A stretch of DNA of 64,000 nucleotides from an uncultured Roseateles sp. (lineage in GTDB: Bacteria > Pseudomonadota > Gammaproteobacteria > Burkholderiales > Burkholderiaceae_C): the NCBI RefSeq assembly GCF_963422335.1, contig NZ_OY729424.1, positions 62,001-126,000 on the forward strand, in the 5' to 3' direction. Of the stretch, positions 1-9,400 are shown one piece after another (position 1 is the stretch's first letter; each line of letters opens with the position of its first letter). The notes beneath the pieces were generated by a model, which was not told where the DNA came from, did not search any database, and saw nothing but the letters and a program-made list of their open reading frames with translations. The position numbers and the translations under genes were made by a program.

Positions 1-233
1 TGAAGGAGCTGGTGCAGGCCGCAGGGCTGCAGCATCCTTGCGACATCTCGGCTACCCACATCGTGCAGCGCATCAACGCGCACGAGGTCAAGCTGCTCAG
101 CGGCCTGCTGCCCTTTGTAGCGCGCGGCGCGCTGCTGCATGGCGAACTGCCGCACAACACCTTCAAGCTGTACTGGCCGGTGGCCAGCGCGCACAGCTTC
201 CATGCCAGCGCGGCGCTGACGGCTGCCCCCTGA
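1..233 (+). CDS. FMN-binding glutamate synthase family protein, C-terminal fragment
   Basis: Only the last 77 codons or so are in the window; the gene enters from the left edge in frame 3 and stops with TGA at 231-233. The readable peptide begins KELVQAAGLQHP and continues with an HIVQRI segment and a KLLSGLLPF segment. From memory this matches the tail of stand-alone FMN-binding glutamate synthase-like proteins, where an alpha-helical 'HPxxIxxxHIVRR' stretch follows the FMN barrel. The barrel itself is outside the window, so the assignment rests on the tail alone. A fragment of another protein cannot be excluded. Confidence 0.55.
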   Translation, partial: KELVQAAGLQHPCDISATHIVQRINAHEVKLLSGLLPFVARGALLHGELPHNTFKLYWPVASAHSFHASAALTAAP

Positions 234-340
234 ATCGGGGGGTAGTGCTTGCCCTTGCAGCACCGGGTCGGGGGGATGGCAAGCCGGACCGGCGCACCAA
301 CAATGTGCTGTTGCCCGCTACCCTCCCCGTTCCCGCCCCC

Positions 341-1006
341 ATGTCCGAAGTCGTCGTTGTCAGAAGAACCCTGGAATCGGTTCAGCGCGCCCAGTCAGAA
401 TTGGCCGCGATTCCCGAACTGCACTGGGCCGGCGGCACCCAGAATCTCAGCCAGGCGGCCGAGTTGATACGGCTGCGCAAGCCGCAGCTGCTGCTGTGCG
501 ATCTGCGTCTGGTCGGCGGCAATGCGATGCATCTGCTGAAGTCGCTGCACAAGCTGCCGGTGGCCGATGCCGCGCCGCCCCGCGTGTTGCTGCTCACGCC
601 CTCGGCCGATGACCAGCTGCTGTTCCAGGCCCTGTGCGCCGGCGCCGATGGCTATGCGCTGGATGCCGGCGACCCCGAACAACTGCAGCACGCGGCGATC
701 GACTTCCTGACCGGCCAGGCCCCGATGTCACCGATGATTGCGCGCCAGATGCTGGAGTGCTTCGGCGAGCCGCGGACGCCTGTGCAACGCGCCAGCCTGC
801 CGCCTCGGTGGCCTGTGATCGAGCCTGTGCACGACGGCGATCTGGTCGAGTCGGAGCGCAGCCTCTTGAGCCTGCTGGCCCATGGGCTGCTGGCCGATGA
901 GATTGCCCGCTGCTGGGGCCAGGCACTGGAGCAGGTGGCGCGGCAGATCGCCGGCCTCTACCGCAAGCTGCACGCCGCGGCGCCCTGCCCGGCGCGGCCC
1001 GGCTGA
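341..1006 (+). CDS. degenerate response regulator, REC plus LuxR-like C-terminus
   Basis: 221 aa from ATG 341; the frame is open further upstream but that part reads as low-complexity Arg/Ala. The N-terminal 120 residues follow the receiver fold: hydrophobic strand EVVVV, LLLCDLRL with the phospho-acceptor position at Asp54, LLLT with Thr86, then GADGYAL. The acidic pair that normally follows strand 1 is absent (VVRRT instead of VDD), and the conserved Lys before the last helix is Asp108 in GYALDAGDPEQ. The C-terminus (about 165-215) resembles a LuxR/NarL helix-turn-helix (ERSLLSLLAHGLLADEIA ... YRKL) but lacks the usual recognition-helix pattern. It probably does not work by ordinary Mg-dependent phosphorylation. 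No partner kinase is adjacent. Confidence 0.65.
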   Translation: MSEVVVVRRTLESVQRAQSELAAIPELHWAGGTQNLSQAAELIRLRKPQLLLCDLRLVGGNAMHLLKSLHKLPVADAAPPRVLLLTPSADDQLLFQALCAGADGYALDAGDPEQLQHAAIDFLTGQAPMSPMIARQMLECFGEPRTPVQRASLPPRWPVIEPVHDGDLVESERSLLSLLAHGLLADEIARCWGQALEQVARQIAGLYRKLHAAAPCPARPG

Positions 1007-1014
1007 TAAAAGCC

Positions 1015-1641
1015 TCAGGCCGGCGGGCGGGTGTCGATGAAGCTCGGGCGCTGCGCCAGCTTCTCGTACAGCTTGGCCAGATTCGGGTGGTCGGCACGCC
1101 AGTCGATCTGCGGGAAGCGGAAGTCCAGGTAGCCCAGGGCACAGCCGACAGCGATATCGGCCAGCGAGAAATGGTTGCCCGAGCACCAGCTCTTGTCGCC
1201 CAGGCCCTGGCTCATGGCCTTCAGCACAGCGCTGATCTTGCCCATCTGCCGGTCGACCCAGACCTGCGAACGCTGCGCCTCGGTGCGACCGCCCCAGGTC
1301 TGTTCCAGGCGCGCCAGGATGGAGGCATCGAGCAGGCCGTCGGCCAGCGCCTCCCAGGTGCGCACCTCGGTGCGCTCGCGACCGCGCTCGGGAATCAGCT
1401 TGCCCACCGGCGACAGTGTGTCGACGTACTCGACGATCACGCGCGAGTCGAACACCGCGCCACTGATCGAGTCCTGCCCCTCCATCACCAGGCAGGGCAC
1501 CTTGCCCAGCGGGTTGACCTTCAGAATGTCGTCGCTGGCCCAGACGTCTTCCAGCACCAGCTGATAGTCGAGTTTTTTCTCGGCCATCACGATGCGGACT
1601 TTGCGGACGTAGGGGCTGGTGAGTGATCCGATGAGCTTCAT
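1015..1641 (-). CDS. glutathione S-transferase family protein
   Basis: 208 aa, the usual length for a soluble bacterial GST. The thioredoxin-like N-terminal domain starts MKLIGSLTSPYVRKV, with Ser9 in the SPYVRK motif as the likely thiol-activating residue. NPLGKVPCLV carries the cis-proline loop and a following DSR corresponds to the glutathione gamma-glutamyl contact. The all-helical C-terminal domain includes SLADIAVGCALGYLDFR. It looks most like the YibF subgroup, whose substrates are poorly known. It is transcribed away from the blaI-like gene, and a CTGTCA-17-TAGAAT promoter lies upstream at 1709-1681. Confidence 0.85.
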   Translation of the reverse strand: MKLIGSLTSPYVRKVRIVMAEKKLDYQLVLEDVWASDDILKVNPLGKVPCLVMEGQDSISGAVFDSRVIVEYVDTLSPVGKLIPERGRERTEVRTWEALADGLLDASILARLEQTWGGRTEAQRSQVWVDRQMGKISAVLKAMSQGLGDKSWCSGNHFSLADIAVGCALGYLDFRFPQIDWRADHPNLAKLYEKLAQRPSFIDTRPPA

Positions 1642-1680
1642 GTGGGGTTCTTGGGGACTGCAGTCCTCGTTGTGAAAACG

Positions 1681-1709
1681 ATTCTAGCGAAGCATCTGTT
1701 GCGTGACAG
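1681..1709 (-). promoter_or_regulatory. predicted sigma-70 promoter of the GST gene
   Basis: Read on the minus strand, CTGTCA (1709-1704) and TAGAAT (1686-1681) are 17 bp apart and give a leader of about 35 nt before the GST ATG. This is a consensus match by eye only. Confidence 0.45.
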
Positions 1710-1765
1710 TCTGTACAAAACAACTGATCTGGTGCAGAGACGGCGCCGGCATCCAAAAATAGAAA

Positions 1766-1802
1766 AGAAGTTCTAGACAAATTATTCTAGAACTTCTATT
1801 CT
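1766..1802 (+). promoter_or_regulatory. operator palindrome overlapping the promoter of the blaI-like gene
   Basis: Two perfect 12-bp inverted arms, AGAAGTTCTAGA (1766-1777) and TCTAGAACTTCT (1786-1797), are separated by 8 bp of AT-rich sequence. A sigma-70 promoter can be read through it: TAGACA (1774-1779), 17 bp, TATTCT (1797-1802). A repressor dimer bound here would cover the -35 and spacer. The +1 would fall at about 1809, one base from ATG 1810, and no Shine-Dalgarno is visible, so the transcript may be leaderless. BlaI/MecI proteins bind dyads of this kind ahead of their own operons; binding here is inferred. Confidence 0.75.
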
Positions 1803-1809
1803 ATCGAGC

Positions 1810-2187
1810 ATGCAAACCCCGCCGCCCAAGCCCACCCCCGCCGAGCTGGATCTGTTGCGCACGCTGTGGCGCATCGGCCCGGCCACCGCCAAGCAGGCTC
1901 ACGAAGCCCTGCTCGTCGACCGCCCGGACGCCAGTGACGCCACCGTGCTGCGCCAGCTGCAAATCATGCATGGCAAGGGCCTGCTGACGCGCGACGAAAG
2001 CCAGCGCTCCCATGTCTATGCCCCGGCGCAGTCGCAGGACGCGCTGCAGACCCATTTGCTGAAGGACCTGATTGCCAAGGCCTTCGCCGGCTCGGGCAAG
2101 GCCCTGGTGCTGGCCGCGCTGAAGAGTCATGTCAGCAAGAAGGAACGGGCCGAGATCGAGAAGTTTCTGCACGGGGACGAGGCATGA
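1810..2187 (+). CDS. BlaI/MecI/CopY-family transcriptional repressor
   Basis: 125 aa, typical for the family. The N-terminal winged helix covers about residues 10-80 (TPAELDLLRTLWRIGPATAKQ, then DATVLRQLQIMHGKGLLTR as recognition helix and wing). The C-terminal helices, ending ALKSHVSKKERAEIEKFL, match the dimerisation part that BlaR1-type proteases affect by cleavage in beta-lactam sensing systems. A perfect palindrome lies just upstream, which argues for autorepression. The stop overlaps the next start (ATGA at 2184-2187), so both proteins are translationally coupled. The family is certain from the sequence; the inducer is not known. Confidence 0.88.
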   Translation: MQTPPPKPTPAELDLLRTLWRIGPATAKQAHEALLVDRPDASDATVLRQLQIMHGKGLLTRDESQRSHVYAPAQSQDALQTHLLKDLIAKAFAGSGKALVLAALKSHVSKKERAEIEKFLHGDEA

Positions 2188-3941
2188 GCGCGCTCGATGA
2201 CGTGCTGCAGCTCTGGGTGCCGGCGCTGGGCTGGGCGCTGCTGAATTTTGTCTGGCAAGGCCTGCTGGTGGGCGCCATCGCGGCGTTGCTGCTGCGCCTG
2301 CTGCGCAGCGCCGGACCGCGCAGCCGCTACGGCGTCTGCGGCGCCGCCCTGCTGCTGTGCCTGTTGCTGCCGGCGCTGCAGCTGAACAACGGCCTGCAGG
2401 CCATGGCCGATCCGCCAACGCTGGAGGCCAGCCCCGAGGTCTTGGCGCTGGCCCCGGACTGGCTGCTCACCCTGCAGTCCCTGCTGCCCGAGCTGGTGCT
2501 CGCCTGGTGCCTGGGCGTGGCCCTGATGGCGCTGCGTCTCGGCCTGGGACTGGCCTGGGTGGCGCGGCTGCGGCGTGCCTCGCATGCACAGCACCCCCAG
2601 TGGCAGGCCCGCCTGGATGGGCTGGCACGGCGCATGGGTCTGCGCGGCTCCGTGCCGCTGCAGGTGGTGGACCAGCTCGACAGCCCGTTGACAGTGGGCT
2701 GGTGGCGGCCGGTGATCCTGGTGCCGGCGGCCCTGATCAGCGGCATGCCCGTACCGCTGCTGGAGGCCCTGCTGGCCCATGAACTGGCCCATGTGAGGCG
2801 ACTGGACTATCTGGTCAACCTGCTGCAGAGCGGTATCGAAGCGCTGCTGTTCTTCCACCCGGTGGTGTGGTGGTTGTCGAACCGCATGCGCCGAGAGCGC
2901 GAGCAGGTGGCCGATGAACTTGCCGCCCGGATGCTGGACGAACCCCGGCGGCTGGCCCTGGCCCTGCACGAATTGACCCTGACGATGCTGACTTCCCACC
3001 CCCTGACCCAATCTGCCCAAGGAGGCGACTTGCTCCACCGTATCCAACAACTGCTCGCACCCCGCCGACACACCTCGGCCTGGAAGCTGATGCTGCCCGC
3101 GCTGGCGCTGGCCATGACCAGCCTGCTGGTGCAGGCCCATGCCCCGCGGGCGGCCGACAAGCCCAAGCCGGTCACCGCCGAGGCGGCAAGCACCCCCTTC
3201 ACCCTGCCGGTGAACGCCCGGCATGCGCTGGTGCTGGAAGACGGCACCGGCCGGGTCCTGATGGAAAAGAGTGCCGACGCGGTGGTGCCCATTGCCTCGC
3301 TGACCAAGCTGATGACGGCCATGGTGGTGCTGGATGCCAAGCCCAGTCTGAGCGAGAAGATCCGTATCGACCGCGGCGATGTCGACACGCTCAAGCACAG
3401 CGCCTCCCATGTGCCGGTGGGCGCGCAGATGCCGCGGCTGGCCGCGATGAAACTGGCCCTGATGTCGTCCGACAACCGCGCTGCCGCCGCGCTGGCCCGC
3501 ACCTATCCCGGAGGGCTTGAGGCCTTCGAGCTGGCGGTGCAGGCCAAGATCCGGGCACTCGGCCTGACCCACACCTCGATCGCCGAGCCCACGGGGCTGT
3601 CACCGCAGAACACCTCCACCGCCGTCGAGGTGGCGAAGATGGCGGCCGCCGCGGCGAACTATCCCGAGATCGGCCAGATCACCAGCAACCGCAAGGCGCT
3701 GATTCCCATCAATGGCCGGCAGGTGGAGTACCGCAACACCAACCGGCTGGTCGGCAGCAAGGGCTGGGACATCCTGCTGTCCAAGACCGGCTACACCGAC
3801 GAGGCCGGCCGCTGCCTGACGATGCGCATGAAGAGCGGCGGCAAGAACGTCACCGTCGTGCTGCTCGATGCCGACGGCTCGGCCGATCGCCTGCGCGACG
3901 CCGCCAAGATCCGGCGTTCGCTGGACAAGCTGCACGGCTGA
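2184..3941 (+). CDS. M56 metalloprotease fused to S11 D,D-peptidase (BlaR1-like sensor candidate)
   Basis: 585 aa. Residues 1-320 form an M56 (BlaR1/MecR1-like) membrane protease: hydrophobic segments at about 14-38, 52-66 and 103-128, zinc motif HELAH at 199-203, a following FHPVVWWL segment and an EREQVADE ligand region at 238-245, then a fourth membrane segment at about 301-318. After a short Pro/Ala linker, residues 343-585 are an S11 penicillin-binding peptidase of the PBP7/PbpG type with all three active-site motifs: SLTK (Ser372, Lys375), SDN (429-431) and KTG (534-536). In BlaR1 the sensor domain resembles a class D beta-lactamase; here an apparently active D,D-peptidase takes that place. 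Topology would put S11 in the periplasm and the zinc site near the cytoplasmic face. A role in sensing beta-lactams or muropeptides and relieving the BlaI-like repressor is inferred from the pair. Confidence 0.85.
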   Translation: MSALDDVLQLWVPALGWALLNFVWQGLLVGAIAALLLRLLRSAGPRSRYGVCGAALLLCLLLPALQLNNGLQAMADPPTLEASPEVLALAPDWLLTLQSLLPELVLAWCLGVALMALRLGLGLAWVARLRRASHAQHPQWQARLDGLARRMGLRGSVPLQVVDQLDSPLTVGWWRPVILVPAALISGMPVPLLEALLAHELAHVRRLDYLVNLLQSGIEALLFFHPVVWWLSNRMRREREQVADELAARMLDEPRRLALALHELTLTMLTSHPLTQSAQGGDLLHRIQQLLAPRRHTSAWKLMLPALALAMTSLLVQAHAPRAADKPKPVTAEAASTPFTLPVNARHALVLEDGTGRVLMEKSADAVVPIASLTKLMTAMVVLDAKPSLSEKIRIDRGDVDTLKHSASHVPVGAQMPRLAAMKLALMSSDNRAAAALARTYPGGLEAFELAVQAKIRALGLTHTSIAEPTGLSPQNTSTAVEVAKMAAAAANYPEIGQITSNRKALIPINGRQVEYRNTNRLVGSKGWDILLSKTGYTDEAGRCLTMRMKSGGKNVTVVLLDADGSADRLRDAAKIRRSLDKLHG

Positions 3942-4037
3942 TCGCAGGGCCGGGCGGCGGCCGTCTGGCCGGGGCGCTTAAAATCCACGGGTTTGCCCCA
4001 GTCACCCTAGCGCCGCGGCCCCCAGCCGCCCCAAGCC

Positions 4038-5408
4038 ATGAACCTCTCCGCCCTCTCCGCCCTCTCGCCCCTGGATGGCCGCTATGCCTCGAAAGTGGCC
4101 GGCCTGCGCCCGCTGCTGTCGGAGTACGGCCTGATGCACCGCCGCGTGCAGGTCGAGGTGGAATGGTTCATCGCGCTGTCGGATGCCGGCTTTGCCGAGT
4201 TCAAGCCCTTGAGCGAGGCCGCGCGCGGCCTGTTGCGCGGCTTTGTGCTGCGCTTCTCGGAGGCCGATGCCCAGGCGATCAAGGACATCGAGAAGACCAC
4301 CAACCATGATGTGAAGGCGGTCGAGTACTGGCTGAAGGCCCGCTTCGAGCACCATCCCGAGATGAAGGCGGCCGGCGAGTTCGTGCACTTCGCCTGCACC
4401 AGCGAAGACATCAACAACACCAGCCACGGCCTGATGCTGAAGGCCGCGCGCACCGAGGTGCTGCTGCCGGCGCTGGACCGCATCATCGCCAAGATGCTGG
4501 ACATGGCCCACACGCTGGCCGATGTGCCCATGCTCAGCCGCACCCACGGCCAGACGGCCAGCCCGACCACCGTCGGCAAGGAGGTGGCCAATGTGGTGGC
4601 CCGCCTGCAGGTGGCGCGCAGCCGCATCGCCGACGTGAAACTGCTGGCCAAGATGAATGGCGCGGTGGGCAACTACAACGCCCATCTGTCGGCCTGGCCC
4701 GATTTCGACTGGGAGGCCTTCTCGCAAAAAGTCGTCGAGCAGTCGCTGGGCCTGACCTTCAACCCCTACACGATTCAGATCGAGCCGCACGACTACATGG
4801 CCGAGCTGTTCGATGCGCTGACGCGTTGCAACACGATACTGATCGACTGGTCGCGCGACGTCTGGGGCTATATCTCGGTGGGCTATTTCAAGCAGCGCAC
4901 CAAGGCCGGCGAGATCGGCAGCTCGACGATGCCGCACAAGGTCAACCCCATCGACTTCGAGAATGCCGAGGGCAATTTCGGCCTGGCCAGCGCGATGCTG
5001 ACCCATCTGAGCCAGAAGCTGCCCGTCAGCCGCTGGCAGCGCGACCTGACCGACTCGACGGTGCTGCGCAATATGGGCGTGGCCCTGGGCTATGCGCTCT
5101 TGGGCTATGACTCGCTGCAGCGCGGCCTGGACAAGCTGGAGATCAACGAGGCCATGCTGGCCGACGACCTGGACCATGCCTGGGAAGTGCTGGCCGAGCC
5201 CATCCAGACGGTGATGCGCCGCTACAGTCTGCCCAATCCCTACGAGCGTCTGAAGGAGCTGACCCGCGGCAAGGCCATCACCCGCGAGGCCATCCGCGAG
5301 TTCATCGAAACCCTGGAGCTGCCCGAGCCCGAGAAGGCCCGCCTGCGCGACCTGACCCCCGGCAGCTACACCGGCAAGGCGGCCGAGCTGGCCAAGCGCC
5401 TGCGCTGA
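4038..5408 (+). CDS. purB: adenylosuccinate lyase
   Basis: 456 aa, full length. It cleaves SAICAR to AICAR plus fumarate and adenylosuccinate to AMP plus fumarate in purine synthesis, in the cytoplasm. The start LSPLDGRYASKV is characteristic of the E. coli-type PurB. The central FACTSEDINNTSHGLML and RTHGQTASPTT stretches carry active-site residues. The fumarase/aspartase superfamily signature SSTMPHKVNPIDFEN lies at about residues 294-308, with the flexible catalytic Ser loop. A TTAAAAT element about 55 bp upstream could be a -10 box. pyrF follows 76 bp later on the same strand. Confidence 0.97.
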   Translation: MNLSALSALSPLDGRYASKVAGLRPLLSEYGLMHRRVQVEVEWFIALSDAGFAEFKPLSEAARGLLRGFVLRFSEADAQAIKDIEKTTNHDVKAVEYWLKARFEHHPEMKAAGEFVHFACTSEDINNTSHGLMLKAARTEVLLPALDRIIAKMLDMAHTLADVPMLSRTHGQTASPTTVGKEVANVVARLQVARSRIADVKLLAKMNGAVGNYNAHLSAWPDFDWEAFSQKVVEQSLGLTFNPYTIQIEPHDYMAELFDALTRCNTILIDWSRDVWGYISVGYFKQRTKAGEIGSSTMPHKVNPIDFENAEGNFGLASAMLTHLSQKLPVSRWQRDLTDSTVLRNMGVALGYALLGYDSLQRGLDKLEINEAMLADDLDHAWEVLAEPIQTVMRRYSLPNPYERLKELTRGKAITREAIREFIETLELPEPEKARLRDLTPGSYTGKAAELAKRLR

Positions 5409-5484
5409 TCTTCAGTCAGTTGGGTCCAGAGCGCTTCGCGGTCTGAACCACAAAATCTTAAGCACCAAACAGGAGACCCCACGC

Positions 5485-6327
5485 ATGAACTTCATCGAGA
5501 TGCTGCAACAGGCAGAGAAGCTGAATCACTCGATGTTGTGCGTGGGACTGGACCCGGAGCCCTCGCGCTTTCCGGGCGCCTGGCGTGGCGATGCCTCGCG
5601 CATCTATGACTTCTGCAGTGCGATCGTCGATGCCACCAAGGACTTGGTGATCGCCTTCAAGCCGCAGATCGCCTACTTTGCGGCCCAGCGCGCCGAAGAC
5701 CAGCTGGAGCGGCTGATGGCTCACATCAAGCGGGTGGCCCCGGCCGTGCCGGTGATTCTGGACGCCAAGCGCGGCGACATCGGCAGCACCGCCGAGCAAT
5801 ACGCCCGCGAGGCCTTCGAGCGCTACCAGGCCGATGCCGTGACCCTGTCACCCTTCATGGGCTTCGACTCGATCGAGCCCTATCTGCGCTACCCGGACAA
5901 GGGCGCCATCCTGCTGTGCCGCACGTCCAACCCCGGCGGCAGCGATCTGCAGAACCAGCGCCTGGCCGACATCCCCGGCCAGCCCCTGCTCTACGAACAC
6001 CTGGCCCAGCTGGCGCAGACGGCCTGGAACCGCAATGGCCAGCTGGGCCTGGTGGTGGGTGCCACCTTCCCGGCCGAGATCGAGCGGGTGCGAGAACTGG
6101 CCCCGAACCTGCCGCTGCTGATTCCGGGCGTCGGCGCCCAGGGTGGTGATGCGCGCGCCACGGTGCTGGCCGGCTGGCGCGGCCAGGGCGGCAGCACCAC
6201 CGGGCCCGTCATCGTCAACTCGTCGCGGGCGGTGCTCTATGCCTCGGCCGGCGAGGACTTTGCCGCCGCTGCCCGTGCCGTGGCGCTGCGCACCCGCGAC
6301 GAGCTGAACCAGGCCAAGACCGGCTGA
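5485..6327 (+). CDS. pyrF: orotidine 5'-phosphate decarboxylase
   Basis: 280 aa, the longer type-2 form of PyrF found in many betaproteobacteria and actinobacteria. It converts OMP to UMP, the last step of pyrimidine synthesis. The start LCVGLDPEPSRFP is typical of this type. The catalytic Asp-Lys-Asp cluster is in DAKRGDIGSTAEQYA with Lys95 and Asp98. LLIPGVGAQGGD near residue 215 forms the phosphate-binding loop. ATG 5485 is preceded by AGGAG at a good distance. Confidence 0.96.
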   Translation: MNFIEMLQQAEKLNHSMLCVGLDPEPSRFPGAWRGDASRIYDFCSAIVDATKDLVIAFKPQIAYFAAQRAEDQLERLMAHIKRVAPAVPVILDAKRGDIGSTAEQYAREAFERYQADAVTLSPFMGFDSIEPYLRYPDKGAILLCRTSNPGGSDLQNQRLADIPGQPLLYEHLAQLAQTAWNRNGQLGLVVGATFPAEIERVRELAPNLPLLIPGVGAQGGDARATVLAGWRGQGGSTTGPVIVNSSRAVLYASAGEDFAAAARAVALRTRDELNQAKTG

Positions 6328-6464
6328 AACGCCTGATCCGCCCCCACACGGGGCCGGAATGCGTACATAGATCGCATTTGCCCCCCATTTAGGGTGCCAG
6401 CCCTGGTTCCGCTGGACCGGGTTCTGGTTAAGACTGTGGGCCGCGCCGGGACAGGGTTCCCGCC

Positions 6465-9400
6465 GTGGGAGCCTTGGGAGCAATACGCGCAGTGAACTCA
6501 GCAGGACAACTCGAAGACTTGGGGCCACTGGAGGGCACGACCGTGCCCTGGACGTCACCGAGCCTGGACAGCACGGTGCTCGCCCGTTCCTGCCGGCTGT
6601 TCATGGGCACCTGCTCGGCGCTGTGCCTGCTCGTCACCGGCTTGCTGCTGCTCAGCGCCGAGGGCCAGCTGACCCATATCAGCACCCTGGCTCCGGCGGC
6701 GCTGTCCTTGTTCATCGCCTTGATCAGCCTGCTCGGCCTGTGGGTCGTGCCGCCGGCCCGCTGCCGCAATGTCGTCACTCTGCTGATGGCCCTGGTGGTG
6801 GTGCTGGCCGTCACCGTGGCGGTGCTGCGCAATATCGGCCTGGGCTCCAACACGCTGGGCCTGCTGGGCCTGATGGTGGCACTGGCCACGGCCCTCAACG
6901 GCCTGCACAAGGGTCTGGTCTTGACCACCTTCTGCCTGGTGCTGCTGGGCGGTGTGGCCGGCATGGAGTACCTGGGGGTGTTTGCACCGAATGTGCCGGG
7001 CTCCGGCCTGACCCGCAACCTGCTGGCCCATCTGGGGGCGCAGCTGCTGCTGCTGGGCACCGGCCTGGTGGTGGGTCTGGGCACCCTGCATATCATCACC
7101 AGCTCGCTGGCCCAGGCGGCCGACCGCAGCAACCGCTTCCGCCGCCTGCTGGCCATGGCCGCCGACTGGTACTGGGAGATGGACAGCGAGTTCCGCTTCA
7201 CCCACGTGACCGAAGACAAACCCGGCGCCTCCGGGGTGGACCCCGATATGCGCCTGGGCAAGACGCCGTGGGAGATCGATGACCTGGGCCTGTCGGACGA
7301 CGAACTGGACGCCCACCGCGCCGATCTCGAAGCGCATCGCGCCTTCTACGGCGTGGTCGCGCGGCGCCTGCAGGCCGACGGCAGCACGCGTTATGTCAGC
7401 ATCAGCGGCGAGCCGCGCTTCGACGAACATGGCAGCTTCCTGGGCTTCTGGGGCGTGGGCCGCGACGTCACCCACGAGGTGCAGGCCGAGCAGGCCATAC
7501 AGGCCACCGAGGGGCGCTACCGCGAGCTGTTCCGCCGCTCGCCCTCGCCCCTGGTGCTGCATCGTTGGGGCCGGGTGATCGACGCCAACCCGGCGGCGAT
7601 GGCCATGTTCGGCTACACCCAGCGCAGCAGCATGATTGGCCAGGACCTGTTCTCGCACTACGAGCCAGGCGATGACGAGCGTGCCCGCCAGCGCGCCGCC
7701 AAGATCGAGGCCATGGCCTCGGGCACGATGATGCCGATGAGCGAATTCCGCCTGCGCACGCTGTCGCGCCGGCGCCTGCTGGTGCAGGCCACCAGCGTGC
7801 GCGTCGATGCCGCCAGCGGCCCGGCCACGCTGTCCTTCTTCGTGGACCAGACCGAGCAGGCGCGCGCACAAGACGCGCTGCGCCGCTCCGAGAGCCTGCT
7901 GTCGCACCTGGTCGCGACCAGCCCTGACGTCATCACCCTGACCGATATGCACACCGGCCGCTATGCCATGGTCAACAAGACCTTCGAGCGCCTGTCGGGC
8001 TACAGCGCCGACGAGATCATCGGCCGCACCGCCGCCGAGATCGGCATCTGGTCCAAGGACAGCGAGCGCGAGCGCATGGTCCAGCTGATACGCCAGCAGG
8101 GCCGCGTCAACGAGCTGCCCATGGCCTTCACCAGCAAGAGCGGCGAGAACATCTCTATGCTGCTGTCGGCCGCGCCGTTCGAGATGGACGGCCAGGACTA
8201 TCTGGTCATCAACGCCCGGGACGTGACCGACAACGAGCGCACCCGGCTGGCACACGAGGCGATTCTGCAAAATGCCTCGATCGGCATCGCCTTCACCCGC
8301 GACCAGAGTTTTGTGCAGGCCAATCCGGCGGTCGAGGACATGTTCGGCTGGCCGCGCGGCAGCCTGGTCGGCCAGCCCGGCAGCGTGATCTGGCCCAGTG
8401 CCGAGGATTACGGCCGCATCGGCCGCGACCTGGGCCCCCGCCTGGCCAGCGGCGAGCAGGTCGAGGCCGAGCGCATGGTGCGCCGGCGCGACGGCAGCAC
8501 TTTTCTGTGCCGGCTGCTGGCCAAGGCCGTGGACCCGACCCACCCCAGCCGCGGCGGCACGATCTGGATTCTGGAAGACGTCACCGAGCGCCGCCGCGTC
8601 GAGGGCGCGCTGGCCCAGGCCAAGGACGAGGCCCAGTCGGCCAACCGCGCCAAGAGCGCCTTCCTGGCCAATACCAGCCACGAGATCCGCACCCCGCTCA
8701 ACGGCCTGCTGGGCCTGGCCCGCCTGGCTCAGCAACCTGATCTGGACGAAGACACGCGCCGCCAGTACCTGAACCAGATGCTGGACAGTGCCGAGAGCCT
8801 GTCGGGCCTGATCTCCGACATCCTCGACCTGTCCAAGATCGAGGCCGGCCGGTTGACCCTGGAGCACCTGCCCTTCGCGCTGCGCGACATGCTGGGCACG
8901 ATGCGCATGGCCTATCTGACCCTGGCGCACTCGCGCGGCCTGGAATTCAAGGTCGATATCGACCCCGAAGTTTCGGCCTGGGTGGTGGGCGACCCGGTGC
9001 GCACGCGGCAGATCCTCAGCAACTACCTGACCAATGCACTGAAGTTCACGGCCCACGGCTCGGTGGCCATGCGGGTCAAGCTGCTGCCGGCAGGGACGCT
9101 GCGCTTCGAGGTGGCCGACACCGGCCCGGGCATTGGCGACGAGATGCGCGGCCGCCTGTTCCAGCCCTTCACCCAGGCCGATGAGTCCACCACGCGCCGC
9201 TACGGCGGCACCGGCCTGGGCCTGTCGATCTGCGCCGAGCTGGCCGAGCTGATGCACGGCAAGGTCGGCTTCGACAGCAAGCCCGGCGAGGGCAGCGTGT
9301 TCTGGGCCGAGCTGCCGCTGCCGGCGACCGCAGCGCCGATCAGTTCACAGACTCATCCGGCCCGCCGCCACAACGAGCTGCAGGGTGCCCGCGTGCTGAT

